From Corallococcus macrosporus (lineage in GTDB: Bacteria; Myxococcota; Myxococcia; Myxococcales; Myxococcaceae): 64,000 nt of DNA. Position 1 is the first letter of the stretch. Each line of letters begins with the position of its first letter. Under the pieces are notes generated by a model that was given only the letters and a program-made list of their open reading frames with translations, was not told the origin of the DNA and searched no databases. Location: the NCBI RefSeq assembly GCF_017302985.1, contig NZ_JAFIMU010000012.1, forward strand, positions 124,001 through 188,000. The letters are read 5' to 3'. This document shows, in pieces, positions 37,165 through 45,435 of the stretch. The position numbers and the translations under genes were made by a program.

Positions 37165-38982
37165 CTATTCAAACTCAGCAACCGCCTTCACATAAGCCGT
37201 CGTCCAGATGCGCGCTCGGGAGGGAGAATCGTCGCCTGCTTCCCGCGCCATTCCTCGCGGCCCCTCTTCGGCATAGACGTCAAAGCAAACAGGGAAGCTG
37301 TCGCCCTGTGACGTCGTAGCCCAGGTGAGGCGAGCATAGACACGGTCACGCACAATGCTCCGCCCAGACAGAACACTGTTGCCCGGCAGGCCTTCCCAGC
37401 CCCCAATGAGATGGACTTCAACGGGTCCCTCTCCTATTGAAATGATCCGAGGTCTTACCCGTGCGAATTCCGCCGGCTGCTTATCCCCAATGTCTATCCC
37501 CCGCTTCGCCATGGCCTTCACCGCTCCCACCGGACACGGCTCAGGCGGCGGTGGCGGACGCACCTGCGGCCCGGGACACGCGAGCGCGGTGCAAGCCGCC
37601 GCCGTGCTCACCGCACGGGCCATGACGCCCATCCCCTTCTTTGTGGGCTTCGAGGTGATTTGAAGGGGCTGCATCTGGTTCGGCTGCGTCGTCACGGTGG
37701 CTGAATCCTCCTGGAGCATCGCGGGGAGCGCGACGGCCGCGGCGGTGGCCTCCGGCCTGATGGGAGCTGCGGCGCGGTCAGCTTGTGGGGACTTGCCAGG
37801 GGTCGCTACTTCCTGACGGGGGATGAAAACGGGCCCCGCGAGTCCCCATCCTGCCCCTGCCAGGACGAGCACCCCGGCGAGAGCCGCCCAGGTGCGAAAG
37901 GCCCCGCGCTTCGCAGGAGCGACAAGCACTGTCGTCGTGGCAGGCGGCATCTCGTTCACCGCTGGCGCCCCTTTCTCGGGAAGGCGCTTGCCTCGGCGGG
38001 GACGACGCCGGGGCTGGTTCATCCACTGCTCGAAGCTGTCGAGGTCCTCCCCCTCCGTCGTCGCGGAGTCCCCGGCATAGGCGTCGCAGAGCGGCACGTC
38101 CCACGTCGTGTCCGAACCCTCCAGCGCCTGCTCCAGGGACTCACAAAGAACCTGTGCGCTCGGCGTCCGCGCCTCGGGCGTCTTCTCCAGAAGCCGCATG
38201 CACACGTCGCCCAGCGTCCGGGGCACGCGCTCGTTCTCCTCGTGCGGTGGCGTGGGGGCACTGGAGAGAATTGCCTCCGTCACGCTGGCCACGTCCGGCC
38301 CATCGAAAGGGAAGCGCCCCGTCAGCAGCCGGTAGGCGACGAGGCCCAACGCCCACAGGTCGTCCGCCGGGCCCGCCGTGTAACGGGCGTCCGGCGCCTC
38401 GCGGCGAGCCCGCAAGAAGCACCACGCCTCCGGGGACCGGTAGTCCACCGTCCCGGGCGGAAGAATGTCCGCCGTCAAGTCACGCGCGCCCGCGTAGTCG
38501 CCAATGCCGAAGTCCACCAGCTTGGCCAGGCCGTCCGAGGCGCGCACCATGACGTTGGCCTCCTTCACGTCCCGGTGCACCACCCCGTCCGCATGGGCGG
38601 CCGCGAGCGCGCGTGCCACGCCCAGCAGCACGCGCGCGGCCTTCCGCGCCGTGGGGTTCTCCGCGTCGGCCCAGGCATCCAGCTGAGACCCTTCCACGTA
38701 CTCCATGGCGATGACGGCGAACTGCGGCTGGGCCACTGGCCAGTAGCCATGACCCAGGATTCCCACCACGTTGGGGTGACGAAGCCGGGTGAGGATGGAG
38801 ACTTCGCGCTCCGCTCGCTCTCCCACGCGCGGCAGGTGCAGCAGCTTCAAGGCGAAGCGTTGGCCCTCGCAGCGAGCAAGGTAGACCGTACCGAAACCGC
38901 CCTGCCCCAACTGACGCTCCACCGTGTAGCCAAGCACCTGGGCTCCAGGCGACAGCACGGCTGGGGGTGGCCCCCGGATCAT
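37165..38982 (-). CDS. Membrane Ser/Thr protein kinase with secreted C-terminal domain
   Basis: This 605-residue Hanks-type kinase has the glycine loop GQGGFG (26-31), Lys46 (ALKLL), HRDVKEAN (136-143), VDFG (156-159) and SPEAW, so it should be active. A basic linker, a transmembrane helix (about 375-395, AALAGVLVLAGAGWGLAG) and a periplasmic region follow. The last part (EVHLIGGWEGLP, ARLTWATTSQGDSFPVCFDVYA) may sense or bind a signal. ATG 38982 is chosen because AAGGAG lies eight bases upstream; a frame to 39036 overlaps the divergent XRE region. It is probably cotranscribed with the DUF2381 gene. Confidence 0.88.
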   Translation of the reverse strand: MIRGPPPAVLSPGAQVLGYTVERQLGQGGFGTVYLARCEGQRFALKLLHLPRVGERAEREVSILTRLRHPNVVGILGHGYWPVAQPQFAVIAMEYVEGSQLDAWADAENPTARKAARVLLGVARALAAAHADGVVHRDVKEANVMVRASDGLAKLVDFGIGDYAGARDLTADILPPGTVDYRSPEAWCFLRARREAPDARYTAGPADDLWALGLVAYRLLTGRFPFDGPDVASVTEAILSSAPTPPHEENERVPRTLGDVCMRLLEKTPEARTPSAQVLCESLEQALEGSDTTWDVPLCDAYAGDSATTEGEDLDSFEQWMNQPRRRPRRGKRLPEKGAPAVNEMPPATTTVLVAPAKRGAFRTWAALAGVLVLAGAGWGLAGPVFIPRQEVATPGKSPQADRAAAPIRPEATAAAVALPAMLQEDSATVTTQPNQMQPLQITSKPTKKGMGVMARAVSTAAACTALACPGPQVRPPPPPEPCPVGAVKAMAKRGIDIGDKQPAEFARVRPRIISIGEGPVEVHLIGGWEGLPGNSVLSGRSIVRDRVYARLTWATTSQGDSFPVCFDVYAEEGPRGMAREAGDDSPSRARIWTTAYVKAVAEFE

Positions 38983-39074
38983 GGCTTGTCTCCTTAAACC
39001 CATAGGGTCCATTGAAACTCTTCCAACCTGCAGCATTCATCCTCTTCGCTGCCTCGGCTACATTGCATCAGGCC

Positions 39075-39434
39075 ATGAACGAAGAACTCGGCATCACCAT
39101 TGGCACGGAGGCCCGTGCCGCCCGCCAGCACCTGGGCTTGACGCAGGCCGAAGTCGCGGAGCGCATCGGGCTGGTGCACCCCGTCTACAACCGCCTGGAG
39201 CGCGGGAAGATGCTGCCCAGCGTCCCCTCCCTCTACCGCCTCTGCCGCGAGTTGAACGTCTCTCCCGAGAAGCTGCTGGGCCTCACCGCGACAGGCGACG
39301 TTCGCAAGGGCACGCGGCCTCAGTCCAAGGCAGAGGACCTTCCGGAACTGCGGCGCCTCCTCCACCTCGCGCGCAAGCTGGACGCGGAGAAGCTGGACGC
39401 GCTTCTCCATGTCGCCTCGGCGCTGGCGCGCTGA
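39075..39434 (+). CDS. XRE-family transcriptional regulator
   Basis: This 119-residue protein has a Cro/C1-type helix-turn-helix: IGTEARAARQHLGLTQAEVAERIGL, VYNRLERGKMLPSVPSLYRLCREL in words residues 8-65. A charged helical tail follows. It lies between two divergent/convergent kinase genes. It may regulate the kinase at 38982, whose promoter region it shares (gap 38983-39074, where a GTCCATT also occurs at 39007). Confidence 0.85.
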   Translation: MNEELGITIGTEARAARQHLGLTQAEVAERIGLVHPVYNRLERGKMLPSVPSLYRLCRELNVSPEKLLGLTATGDVRKGTRPQSKAEDLPELRRLLHLARKLDAEKLDALLHVASALAR

Positions 39435-39438
39435 CGGA

Positions 39439-40608
39439 TTACTCCCGCTTCAAGCCGTCCAGTTCGTGGGCCTCCAGCCCCTCACGGAAGAGGCCGCCCT
39501 CACCGAACTCCACCTCGTCGCGAAGGCCGCTGCCCTCCGCCAGCACCTGGGCCCATTCCGCCGCCGCTTCCTGCCGGCCGAAGCCCGGGTGCCGTCTCGC
39601 AAGGGCGACCCGCATGGCGTCGCGCATGTCCGCCGCCGTGCAGAACCGCTCCTCGGCGCTGGCGCGCAGCGCGACATGCAGCATGGCCTTCACGTCCGGG
39701 GAGAGTGAGGCCACGGCCCCTTCGACGTCCTCCGGGCCGAAGCGGGCGAGCAGCGCCTGCATCTGCGTCAGCGGCAGGGAGGGAAGGATCTCCGTGTAGA
39801 GCGAGGCCAGGCCCGTGGGCGTGCGCAGCACGTCCTCCACGTCGAAGAGGTGTTTGCCGGTGAAGAGCTCCACCAGCAGCACACCCAGGCCAAAGACGTC
39901 GGAGCGCGGTGAAAGCGGCTGCCGAGCCAGGTATTCCGGCGAGGCGTAGGCCACGTCTCCCCGCACGAGGTTGGCGGGTGATTCCTCGCGCCCCACCACC
40001 TGCGAGTACGCCGCGCCGAAGTTCGTCAGCTTCACCTGGCCTTGCGTCCCCACGTAGACGTGCCGTGGGTTGACGTCCCGGTGGATGACGCCCAGCGGCT
40101 GGCCGGCCGCGTCCAGCAGCGTATGTGCGTGGTGCAGCGCCTCCGCGATCTCCGCACCGACATAAAGGGCGAAGGCCTCGGAGACGGGCCGGCCGCGCGC
40201 GACCCCCGCACTCACCAGCGTCTCCAGCGAAGGGCCATCCACGGACTCCATGACGACGTGAAGCGCGCCCTGGTGCACCTTCCTGTGGAAGACCTGGGCA
40301 ATGGCCGGGTGGTGCAGGCGGAAGGCCAGCTGGATCTCCTCTCCCAGGCGCGCGCGCTGGAGGTACGTGGAGGGGTTCGCCAGCCGTCGCACGAAGCAGA
40401 AGCCGGGCAGCGAGGGGATCCGCTCCGGGTAGCGACGGGCCAGCAACAGCTGCTCGCCCGTCTGCATCAGCACCAATTCGCGGACAGCCTCGTAGCGGAT
40501 GCCTTCGATGGTGAAGAGGTGCAGAGGTCTGTCGGGCGTCGGTGGAAGTTGCCTGCGACGCCGAGAAGCTTCCGTGCGAGCCAGGTCATCGGTTGTTGTA
40601 GCGGGCAT
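39439..40608 (-). CDS. Degenerate Ser/Thr kinase (likely pseudokinase)
   Basis: This 389-residue protein has a protein-kinase fold but several catalytic residues are changed. No glycine loop is seen (ELVLMQTGEQLL), the beta-3 lysine is Arg (CFVRRL, near 74), HRDVNPRH (176-183) lacks the Lys and metal-binding Asn, and DFG is NFG (TNFG, 195-198). The HRD Asp and SPEYL motif remain. It ends with a long Arg/Glu-rich tail and has no membrane segment. It may act as a scaffold or allosteric partner of the neighbouring kinase. The ATG at 40608 has GGAG only two bases before it, so the start is uncertain. Confidence 0.75.
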   Translation of the reverse strand: MPATTTDDLARTEASRRRRQLPPTPDRPLHLFTIEGIRYEAVRELVLMQTGEQLLLARRYPERIPSLPGFCFVRRLANPSTYLQRARLGEEIQLAFRLHHPAIAQVFHRKVHQGALHVVMESVDGPSLETLVSAGVARGRPVSEAFALYVGAEIAEALHHAHTLLDAAGQPLGVIHRDVNPRHVYVGTQGQVKLTNFGAAYSQVVGREESPANLVRGDVAYASPEYLARQPLSPRSDVFGLGVLLVELFTGKHLFDVEDVLRTPTGLASLYTEILPSLPLTQMQALLARFGPEDVEGAVASLSPDVKAMLHVALRASAEERFCTAADMRDAMRVALARRHPGFGRQEAAAEWAQVLAEGSGLRDEVEFGEGGLFREGLEAHELDGLKRE

Positions 40609-40670
40609 GGCTCCTCGGGAGGCGGAAGAATGCGCAACGACGCCTCTTCGTGAGTTTGTGCGAACTTGCC

Positions 40671-40706
40671 TTTTAAAGTCCATGCCATTGGACCTTAAAA
40701 GTCCAT
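40671..40706. promoter_or_regulatory. Strong inverted and direct repeat operator candidate
   Basis: TTTTAAAGTCCA (40671-40682) and TGGACCTTAAAA (40689-40700) form a 12-bp inverted repeat with one mismatch. The half-site CTTAAAAGTCCAT (40694-40706) repeats the left arm TTTTAAAGTCCAT again. Three half-sites lie between the pseudokinase start and the DUF2019 gene, and stand out by low G+C. An XRE-type repressor site is plausible. Confidence 0.55.
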
Positions 40707-40734
40707 TTGTGCCTGCAAGCAAGGAACTCTGGTG

Positions 40735-41085
40735 ATGCGGTTGGAGGAACTGGTCGAGCAGTTCGCCGAGAACGTGGTCGCGCAGAACGAGGCCATCTTC
40801 CGGGGCGACGCCAAGACCGGAAACAAGCACGCCAGGAAGTACGGCGCCGCCGTCGATAAGCTTTTCGCGCACGGCGATGCCGGACGTGATGCCCTCACCG
40901 TGCTGCTCAAGCACGAGCGAATGGACGTGCGTGTGATGGCTGCCGCACATCTGCTCCGCTATCGAACGGCCGAAGCAAGAGCGGTCCTGGAGGAAGCTGC
41001 CAAGGGACAGGGACTGGTCCCGTTCGGAGCGCAGCAGGCATTGAAGCGCTGGGAAGAAGGCACCTGGGCACTCGATCCGGGATAG
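40735..41085 (+). CDS. Orphan DUF2019 protein
   Basis: This 116-residue helical protein aligns with the two immunity proteins of the SitA modules (LEELVEQFAENVVAQNEAI, NKHARKYGAAVDKLF, QALKRWEEGTW). No toxin gene is beside it. Orphan immunity genes may protect against toxins of other strains. ATG 40735 follows GTG 40732; AAGGA lies about nine bases before. Confidence 0.7.
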   Translation: MRLEELVEQFAENVVAQNEAIFRGDAKTGNKHARKYGAAVDKLFAHGDAGRDALTVLLKHERMDVRVMAAAHLLRYRTAEARAVLEEAAKGQGLVPFGAQQALKRWEEGTWALDPG

Positions 41086-41112
41086 CTCACCTTGAGTGGT
41101 GGACCCACGCCA

Positions 41113-41238
41113 TCACGGCGACGCCTTCCCGAGCAGCTCCTTGGCGCGCGTGATGGCGGACATGGCGTTGGGCCAGCCCACGTATGTGCAGGCTTGCGAG
41201 GCGTGCGTCAGCCGCGCGGCGTAGGATTCCGCGCGCAT
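41113..41238 (-). CDS. Possible 41-residue open reading frame or gene remnant
   Basis: This short frame begins with ATG 41238 (MRAESYAARLTHASQACTYV) and ends at 41113. About 37 of 40 codons end in G or C, the same bias as real genes here, and it faces away from the gene at 41266. It matches no family I know. It could be the tail of a lost gene. Confidence 0.3.
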   Translation of the reverse strand: MRAESYAARLTHASQACTYVGWPNAMSAITRAKELLGKASP

Positions 41239-41265
41239 CGGGTTGGACCCACGGAGGGGGAATTC

Positions 41266-42033
41266 ATGAAGGCGAGCGGATTCGTGTTGGTGGCGGCCGT
41301 ACTGGCATGGACAGGCGTGGCGGGGGCGGAACCCCAGCCGGCCCAGCTCGTCATCTGGGGTGGCGGCAAGGACGCCACCGAAGCCCAGGCGTCCCTGGAC
41401 CGGTGGCGGGCGCGCGAGAAGAAGAAGGTCTGGGAAGGCACGCTGAAGGTGGCCGAGGGCTACCCGCGCATCGTCCAGAGCGACACCGTGCCGGGGCTCA
41501 AGCCGGGGTTCGTGGTGGTGGTGCTCGGGGCCTGTGAGCCGGCCGCGGGTCCGAAGGTGATGGAGACGCTCAAGGCCTTCGAGCCGGCCGCGTACGCGCG
41601 CGACGTGACGTGGGCGGAGCCCCTGGCGTGCCCGCAGCTCGGCCCCGAGTGGCGCGTCATCCGTTCGAAGACGTGGAAGAAGAAGGACGGCACCCTGACG
41701 GCCGTCCTGCTGCAGACCCCGGAGACGCAGGCGCCAGACGCGTCCACCCGCCAGTCCCTGCGCGTGATGCTGCAAGCCCCCGACGGTCGGCTGCTCGGCT
41801 TCGACGAGCGCGATGGCTACACCGCCGTGAATGACTTCGCGATGGAGCCGGGGTTCGTCCCCAACCTGGACGGAGCGTGGCCGACGGTGACGTACCTCTC
41901 CCTCGGGGCCGGCTGCACGGCGGGCCCCAGCGTCTTCGAGACGCGGGTGAAGTACGCCATCGACGGCGACACGCTGTATCCCCAGGAGCGCAACCGGACC
42001 CTCGTGGACAACTCGCGCAACTGCGACCAGTGA
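41266..42033 (+). CDS. Secreted protein of unknown function
   Basis: This 255-residue protein has a signal peptide (MKASGFVLVAAVLAWTGVAGA). The mature part has pairs of cysteines (GACEPAAG, PLACPQLG, AGCTAGPS and NCDQ) and mixed alpha/beta segments. It matches nothing I recognise. GGAGG lies just before ATG 41266. Confidence 0.65.
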   Translation: MKASGFVLVAAVLAWTGVAGAEPQPAQLVIWGGGKDATEAQASLDRWRAREKKKVWEGTLKVAEGYPRIVQSDTVPGLKPGFVVVVLGACEPAAGPKVMETLKAFEPAAYARDVTWAEPLACPQLGPEWRVIRSKTWKKKDGTLTAVLLQTPETQAPDASTRQSLRVMLQAPDGRLLGFDERDGYTAVNDFAMEPGFVPNLDGAWPTVTYLSLGAGCTAGPSVFETRVKYAIDGDTLYPQERNRTLVDNSRNCDQ

Positions 42034-42051
42034 CGGGCCGCGGCCGCGCGC

Positions 42052-42951
42052 CTACGCGGGAGGCCGGACCACGAGGACGTCGCAGCCCGCCTCGCGAATC
42101 ACGTCCGTCGCCACGCTCCCCAGCAGGATGCGCGACACGCCGGAGCGCGCCTGGGTGCCGAGCGCGAGCAGGTCCGCCCGGTGCCGGCGCGCCTCCTTCA
42201 GGATGATGGAGTACGGGCTGCCGTGCTCCAGCGCCTGCCGGTAGCGCAGCCCCAGCGTGTCCAGGTGCCGGTGAAGTGGGCGGAGCTCGCGCAGCGCGGA
42301 CTCCTTGAACCGCTCCCGGTACCGCGCGCGTTCGTCGCGCGTCAGCCCGGGGAAGACCATGTACTCCAGCGGTGACTCATAGGCGTGGATGAGCCGCAGC
42401 GGCGTGCGCGGCTCCAGCAGCGCGGGCAGGAACTCCGCGGCGTGCCGCGACGTCTCCTCGGCGTCCACGGCCACCAGGGGCCGGTGGTACCGGTCCTCCA
42501 CGAGCCCGTGGACCACGAGCACCGGAGGCAGGCCGTACCGGATGACGTGCTCGGCGGTGGAGCCCAGGAACAAATCCCTGACGGGCCGGCGGCCATGCCG
42601 CCCCAGGACGACGAGGTCCGCGCTGGCCGCCTGGGCCTGGCTCACGAGCGTGGGCGCCGGCTTTCCGAAGACGATCCTCGCCTCGACGGAGGCGCTGGAG
42701 CCCGCGTCGTGGAGCGCGGCATGGAGCTCGTGCGCGACGACCGCCAGCGTCCTGGCCGCCCGCTCCCGGGCCTGCTCCACGAACTCCCGGGGCGCCCGGC
42801 CCGGCAGCGCGTGCACCAGGATGACGGCCGCCCCCGGGGCGAGCGGCAGGCGGGCCGTCCGCTCCACCGCGCGCGCCCCAGCGGGCGAGAAGTCGGTGGC
42901 GACAAGCACGGACCGGAGGAGGGGCGGCGTCGGGCTTCGCTGGGAGGTCAT
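42052..42951 (-). CDS. Tandem universal stress protein
   Basis: This 299-residue cytoplasmic protein has two UspA folds: SVLVATDFSPAGARAV to VLGRHGRRPVRDLFLGSTAEHVIR, then RPLVAVDAEETSRHA to LLALGTQARSGVSRILLGSVATDVIR. Both end in the GS-rich ATP-binding loop (G-2x-G-9x-G-S/T). Tandem forms such as UspE respond to starvation and stress. GGAGG precedes ATG 42951. Confidence 0.87.
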   Translation of the reverse strand: MTSQRSPTPPLLRSVLVATDFSPAGARAVERTARLPLAPGAAVILVHALPGRAPREFVEQARERAARTLAVVAHELHAALHDAGSSASVEARIVFGKPAPTLVSQAQAASADLVVLGRHGRRPVRDLFLGSTAEHVIRYGLPPVLVVHGLVEDRYHRPLVAVDAEETSRHAAEFLPALLEPRTPLRLIHAYESPLEYMVFPGLTRDERARYRERFKESALRELRPLHRHLDTLGLRYRQALEHGSPYSIILKEARRHRADLLALGTQARSGVSRILLGSVATDVIREAGCDVLVVRPPA

Positions 42952-43035
42952 CCCGTAGGATAGGCCCCCGCTGCCCGAGCCGCGCCAGCGAGCGCCCCCA
43001 TGCCTCCGGGCGGGGCGCCCTGCCCTCCGCCTGCC

Positions 43036-45312
43036 TCAGCGCTTCATCCGCTCCAGGAAGATGGCCGCGTTGCGGGGGCCCAGGCCGTCGTAGGAGCCCG
43101 TGCGGTTGCCCATCTCCCGCAGGAAGTGGATCCACTGGTCCTTCTTCGACAGGCCCTGCGGCATCGTGATGCCCACGGTGTTCTTCGGGTAGTTGCGCAC
43201 GGCCTCCGCGAACTTGTTCAGCGCGTGCGCGCTGCCCTTCGGGCGGCCGCCGGTCTCACCAATCGCAAGCAGCATCTTGTAGCGCTGATCCGGCGTGAGG
43301 CCGAAGTCATTGGCCACCGTGTCCAGCTGGGGCAGCGTCGACGCCGCGCCGGCGAAGAAGTCCGGGAACGTCTTGCCCAGGCTGAGCACCTGGTCTCGCG
43401 TCCAGCCCGTGGACTTCACCAGGGACTCCACCTGCTCCGGCGACGAGTACCGCTCCAGGTTGGTGACCTGCTCCGCGTCCGCTCCGGCGCGGCTCAGCAG
43501 CGTGCGCTGCTCGGCGCGCAGCTGCTCCGCGGCCTCGTACTCCTGCCGGGACAGGATGCTCAGGCTGACCAGCTCGCCCATGATGTAGACCGCCGCGCCC
43601 ACGGCCGCCAGCGGCGCGCCCACGCCCGTGGCGCCCGCCGCGACCAGGGCTCCGCCGACAAGGCCCATCACGTCCCCCGCGATGGACAGGCCGGTCCCCG
43701 CGTTGCCCTGCCCCGCGGCGATCTCCTTGCCCTGGACAATCAGGTCCAGCGCGGCCCCGAAGGCGCCCAGGCCGCCCGCGACCCGCGCGGCCACCAGCGC
43801 GCCGCCGGACTTGTTCGCCGCGTTCAGCGCGGCGCTCGTGAAGCTGGCGACCTGCTGGCCCGTGAAGGTCTTCGCCCACAGCGTGCCCAGCGCATCCTGC
43901 GCCTTCTCCGATTGGTTCGTCTGAAGGAAGCCCAGCACGATGCCCGCCGCCGCGAACGCCCCGCCCCAGTGCGACGAGCCGGACTCCAGCCCCTTCAGCG
44001 TGTTCAACCCCGCCTGGGTCCTCCCCGCCGCCAGCTCCCGCAGGCCGGAGAGCCCCGTGCGCATCGCCTGCGGCAGGTTGTTGACGTTGACGTCCACCTT
44101 CGCGCCGCCCAGCTGCTGCAACAGGTACCCGTCGGTCAGCAGCTTCTGGACGTGGTCCACCGCCTGCGTGGGCGTGGCCTGGGGGAACTTCTCGTAGAAG
44201 CTCACCAGCGCGCCGGAGACGGCCTTCTCGCGCAGGGTGTCCAGCGGCAGCGACTCCATGAAGGGCGCGAACGCGGAGCCGGGCGCCTCCATCTTCGCGG
44301 CCCACTTGAGCGCCTCGCCCGCGCCCTTGGACTGGGCCAGCGCGGTGTACGCGGCCTGGATGGACCGGGCGTGCTCGGAGCCATCCGGCCCACGCAGGGC
44401 CTGCTCCAGCTTGAGCGCGTTCCTCGCGAGTGCGTCCTCCAGCGTCTTCGCCTTCGTCTCGAACCGGGCGTAGTCGGGCCCGTGCAGCTTGCGGAACTGC
44501 TCGATGTACGCGCGCTGCTGCGTGTCGGTGAGGTACGGCCCGAAGGACGCGATGTCCCCCGCCAGCCGCTGCTCCAGCGCGTCGCGCTCCGCCAGGGCCG
44601 CCGTGTACGCCAGCTCCGCGGCGTGCACCTCGGCCACCGCCGAGTCCAGCTTCGCGTCCACGGCCGGGTTGCCCACGACGGACACCAGCACGTCGCGGTC
44701 CGCGGGCAGCAGGTGGCCGCGATTCGCCGCCGCCTCCAGCGCGGGCTTCATCGTCGCGGCGCTCCCCTGCTTCGCCACCGTCTCCAGCGCGCTGTTCGCC
44801 ACGCGCAGCGTGCCCACGGAGGTGATGCCCGGCGGACGGGGCGGCGGGTTGGGCACCGCCTCCTTCACGCCGTGGGCGAAGTCCTTCACCAGCGCGTCCT
44901 CGAGCGTGCTCGCGGGCGTCGCCTGCAACAAATCAATCAGCTTCGCCTGGAGCGCGGGGTTGCCCGCGGCCTTCTGCAGCGCCGCGTTCGCCGCGCCCGT
45001 GAGGGTCTTCGCCTGCGAATACCCCTGCGTCAGCAGCGACCACGCCTCCGCGACGTTGACCGTGGAAGCGCTGTCGCCCACGGCCTGCGTGGACGAAACG
45101 CTCGTGGCCGTGGAAGTGGCGGAAGCCGTGGTGCCGTAGCCCAGACCCAGCAGGTCCGGCCCCTTGCGCGGCGCGGCCGCCACGAAGGCATCCCGCGGCT
45201 CCTCGGGCGGAGGTGGAGGCGGCGGAGGCGGCGGAACATACGGCTCCGGCTCCCACGTCGTGTTCACCTGTGACACGCCAGACGACGAACCTGCATTCGA
45301 AATGGTGCTCAT
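43036..45312 (-). CDS. Large protein with polyproline stretch and glycine-rich hydrophobic region
   Basis: This 758-residue protein matches no family I recognise. It begins with a polar N-terminus and a run of proline (about residues 26-36), followed by Ala-rich helices with coiled-coil character. A hydrophobic glycine/alanine patch (about 555-600, GDVMGLVGGALVAAGATGVG, AVGAAVYIMGELV) is reminiscent of membrane-inserting or pore-forming segments. The C-terminus has a lysozyme- or peptidase-like flavour (MLLAIGETGGRPKGSAHALNKF) but no firm catalytic motif. No signal peptide is visible. An effector or structural role is possible. Confidence 0.55.
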   Translation of the reverse strand: MSTISNAGSSSGVSQVNTTWEPEPYVPPPPPPPPPPEEPRDAFVAAAPRKGPDLLGLGYGTTASATSTATSVSSTQAVGDSASTVNVAEAWSLLTQGYSQAKTLTGAANAALQKAAGNPALQAKLIDLLQATPASTLEDALVKDFAHGVKEAVPNPPPRPPGITSVGTLRVANSALETVAKQGSAATMKPALEAAANRGHLLPADRDVLVSVVGNPAVDAKLDSAVAEVHAAELAYTAALAERDALEQRLAGDIASFGPYLTDTQQRAYIEQFRKLHGPDYARFETKAKTLEDALARNALKLEQALRGPDGSEHARSIQAAYTALAQSKGAGEALKWAAKMEAPGSAFAPFMESLPLDTLREKAVSGALVSFYEKFPQATPTQAVDHVQKLLTDGYLLQQLGGAKVDVNVNNLPQAMRTGLSGLRELAAGRTQAGLNTLKGLESGSSHWGGAFAAAGIVLGFLQTNQSEKAQDALGTLWAKTFTGQQVASFTSAALNAANKSGGALVAARVAGGLGAFGAALDLIVQGKEIAAGQGNAGTGLSIAGDVMGLVGGALVAAGATGVGAPLAAVGAAVYIMGELVSLSILSRQEYEAAEQLRAEQRTLLSRAGADAEQVTNLERYSSPEQVESLVKSTGWTRDQVLSLGKTFPDFFAGAASTLPQLDTVANDFGLTPDQRYKMLLAIGETGGRPKGSAHALNKFAEAVRNYPKNTVGITMPQGLSKKDQWIHFLREMGNRTGSYDGLGPRNAAIFLERMKR

Positions 45313-45374
45313 GCGCAGCCCTTCCCCCAGGGCAAGCGGACGGAAGCACCGTTGTGGAAACAGCCCCCCCTTGC

Positions 45375-45409
45375 TTCCGTCCTGTCCACATTATCGAACC
45401 AGGACGGAA
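45375..45409. promoter_or_regulatory. Ten-base inverted repeat after mutS
   Basis: TTCCGTCCTG (45375-45384) and CAGGACGGAA (45400-45409) are perfect complements with a 15-base loop, lying between mutS and the next same-strand gene. It may be a terminator or operator. No U-tract is seen. Confidence 0.45.
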
Positions 45410-45435
45410 ACAATTGCGTGCGACCGCACCGCCCC

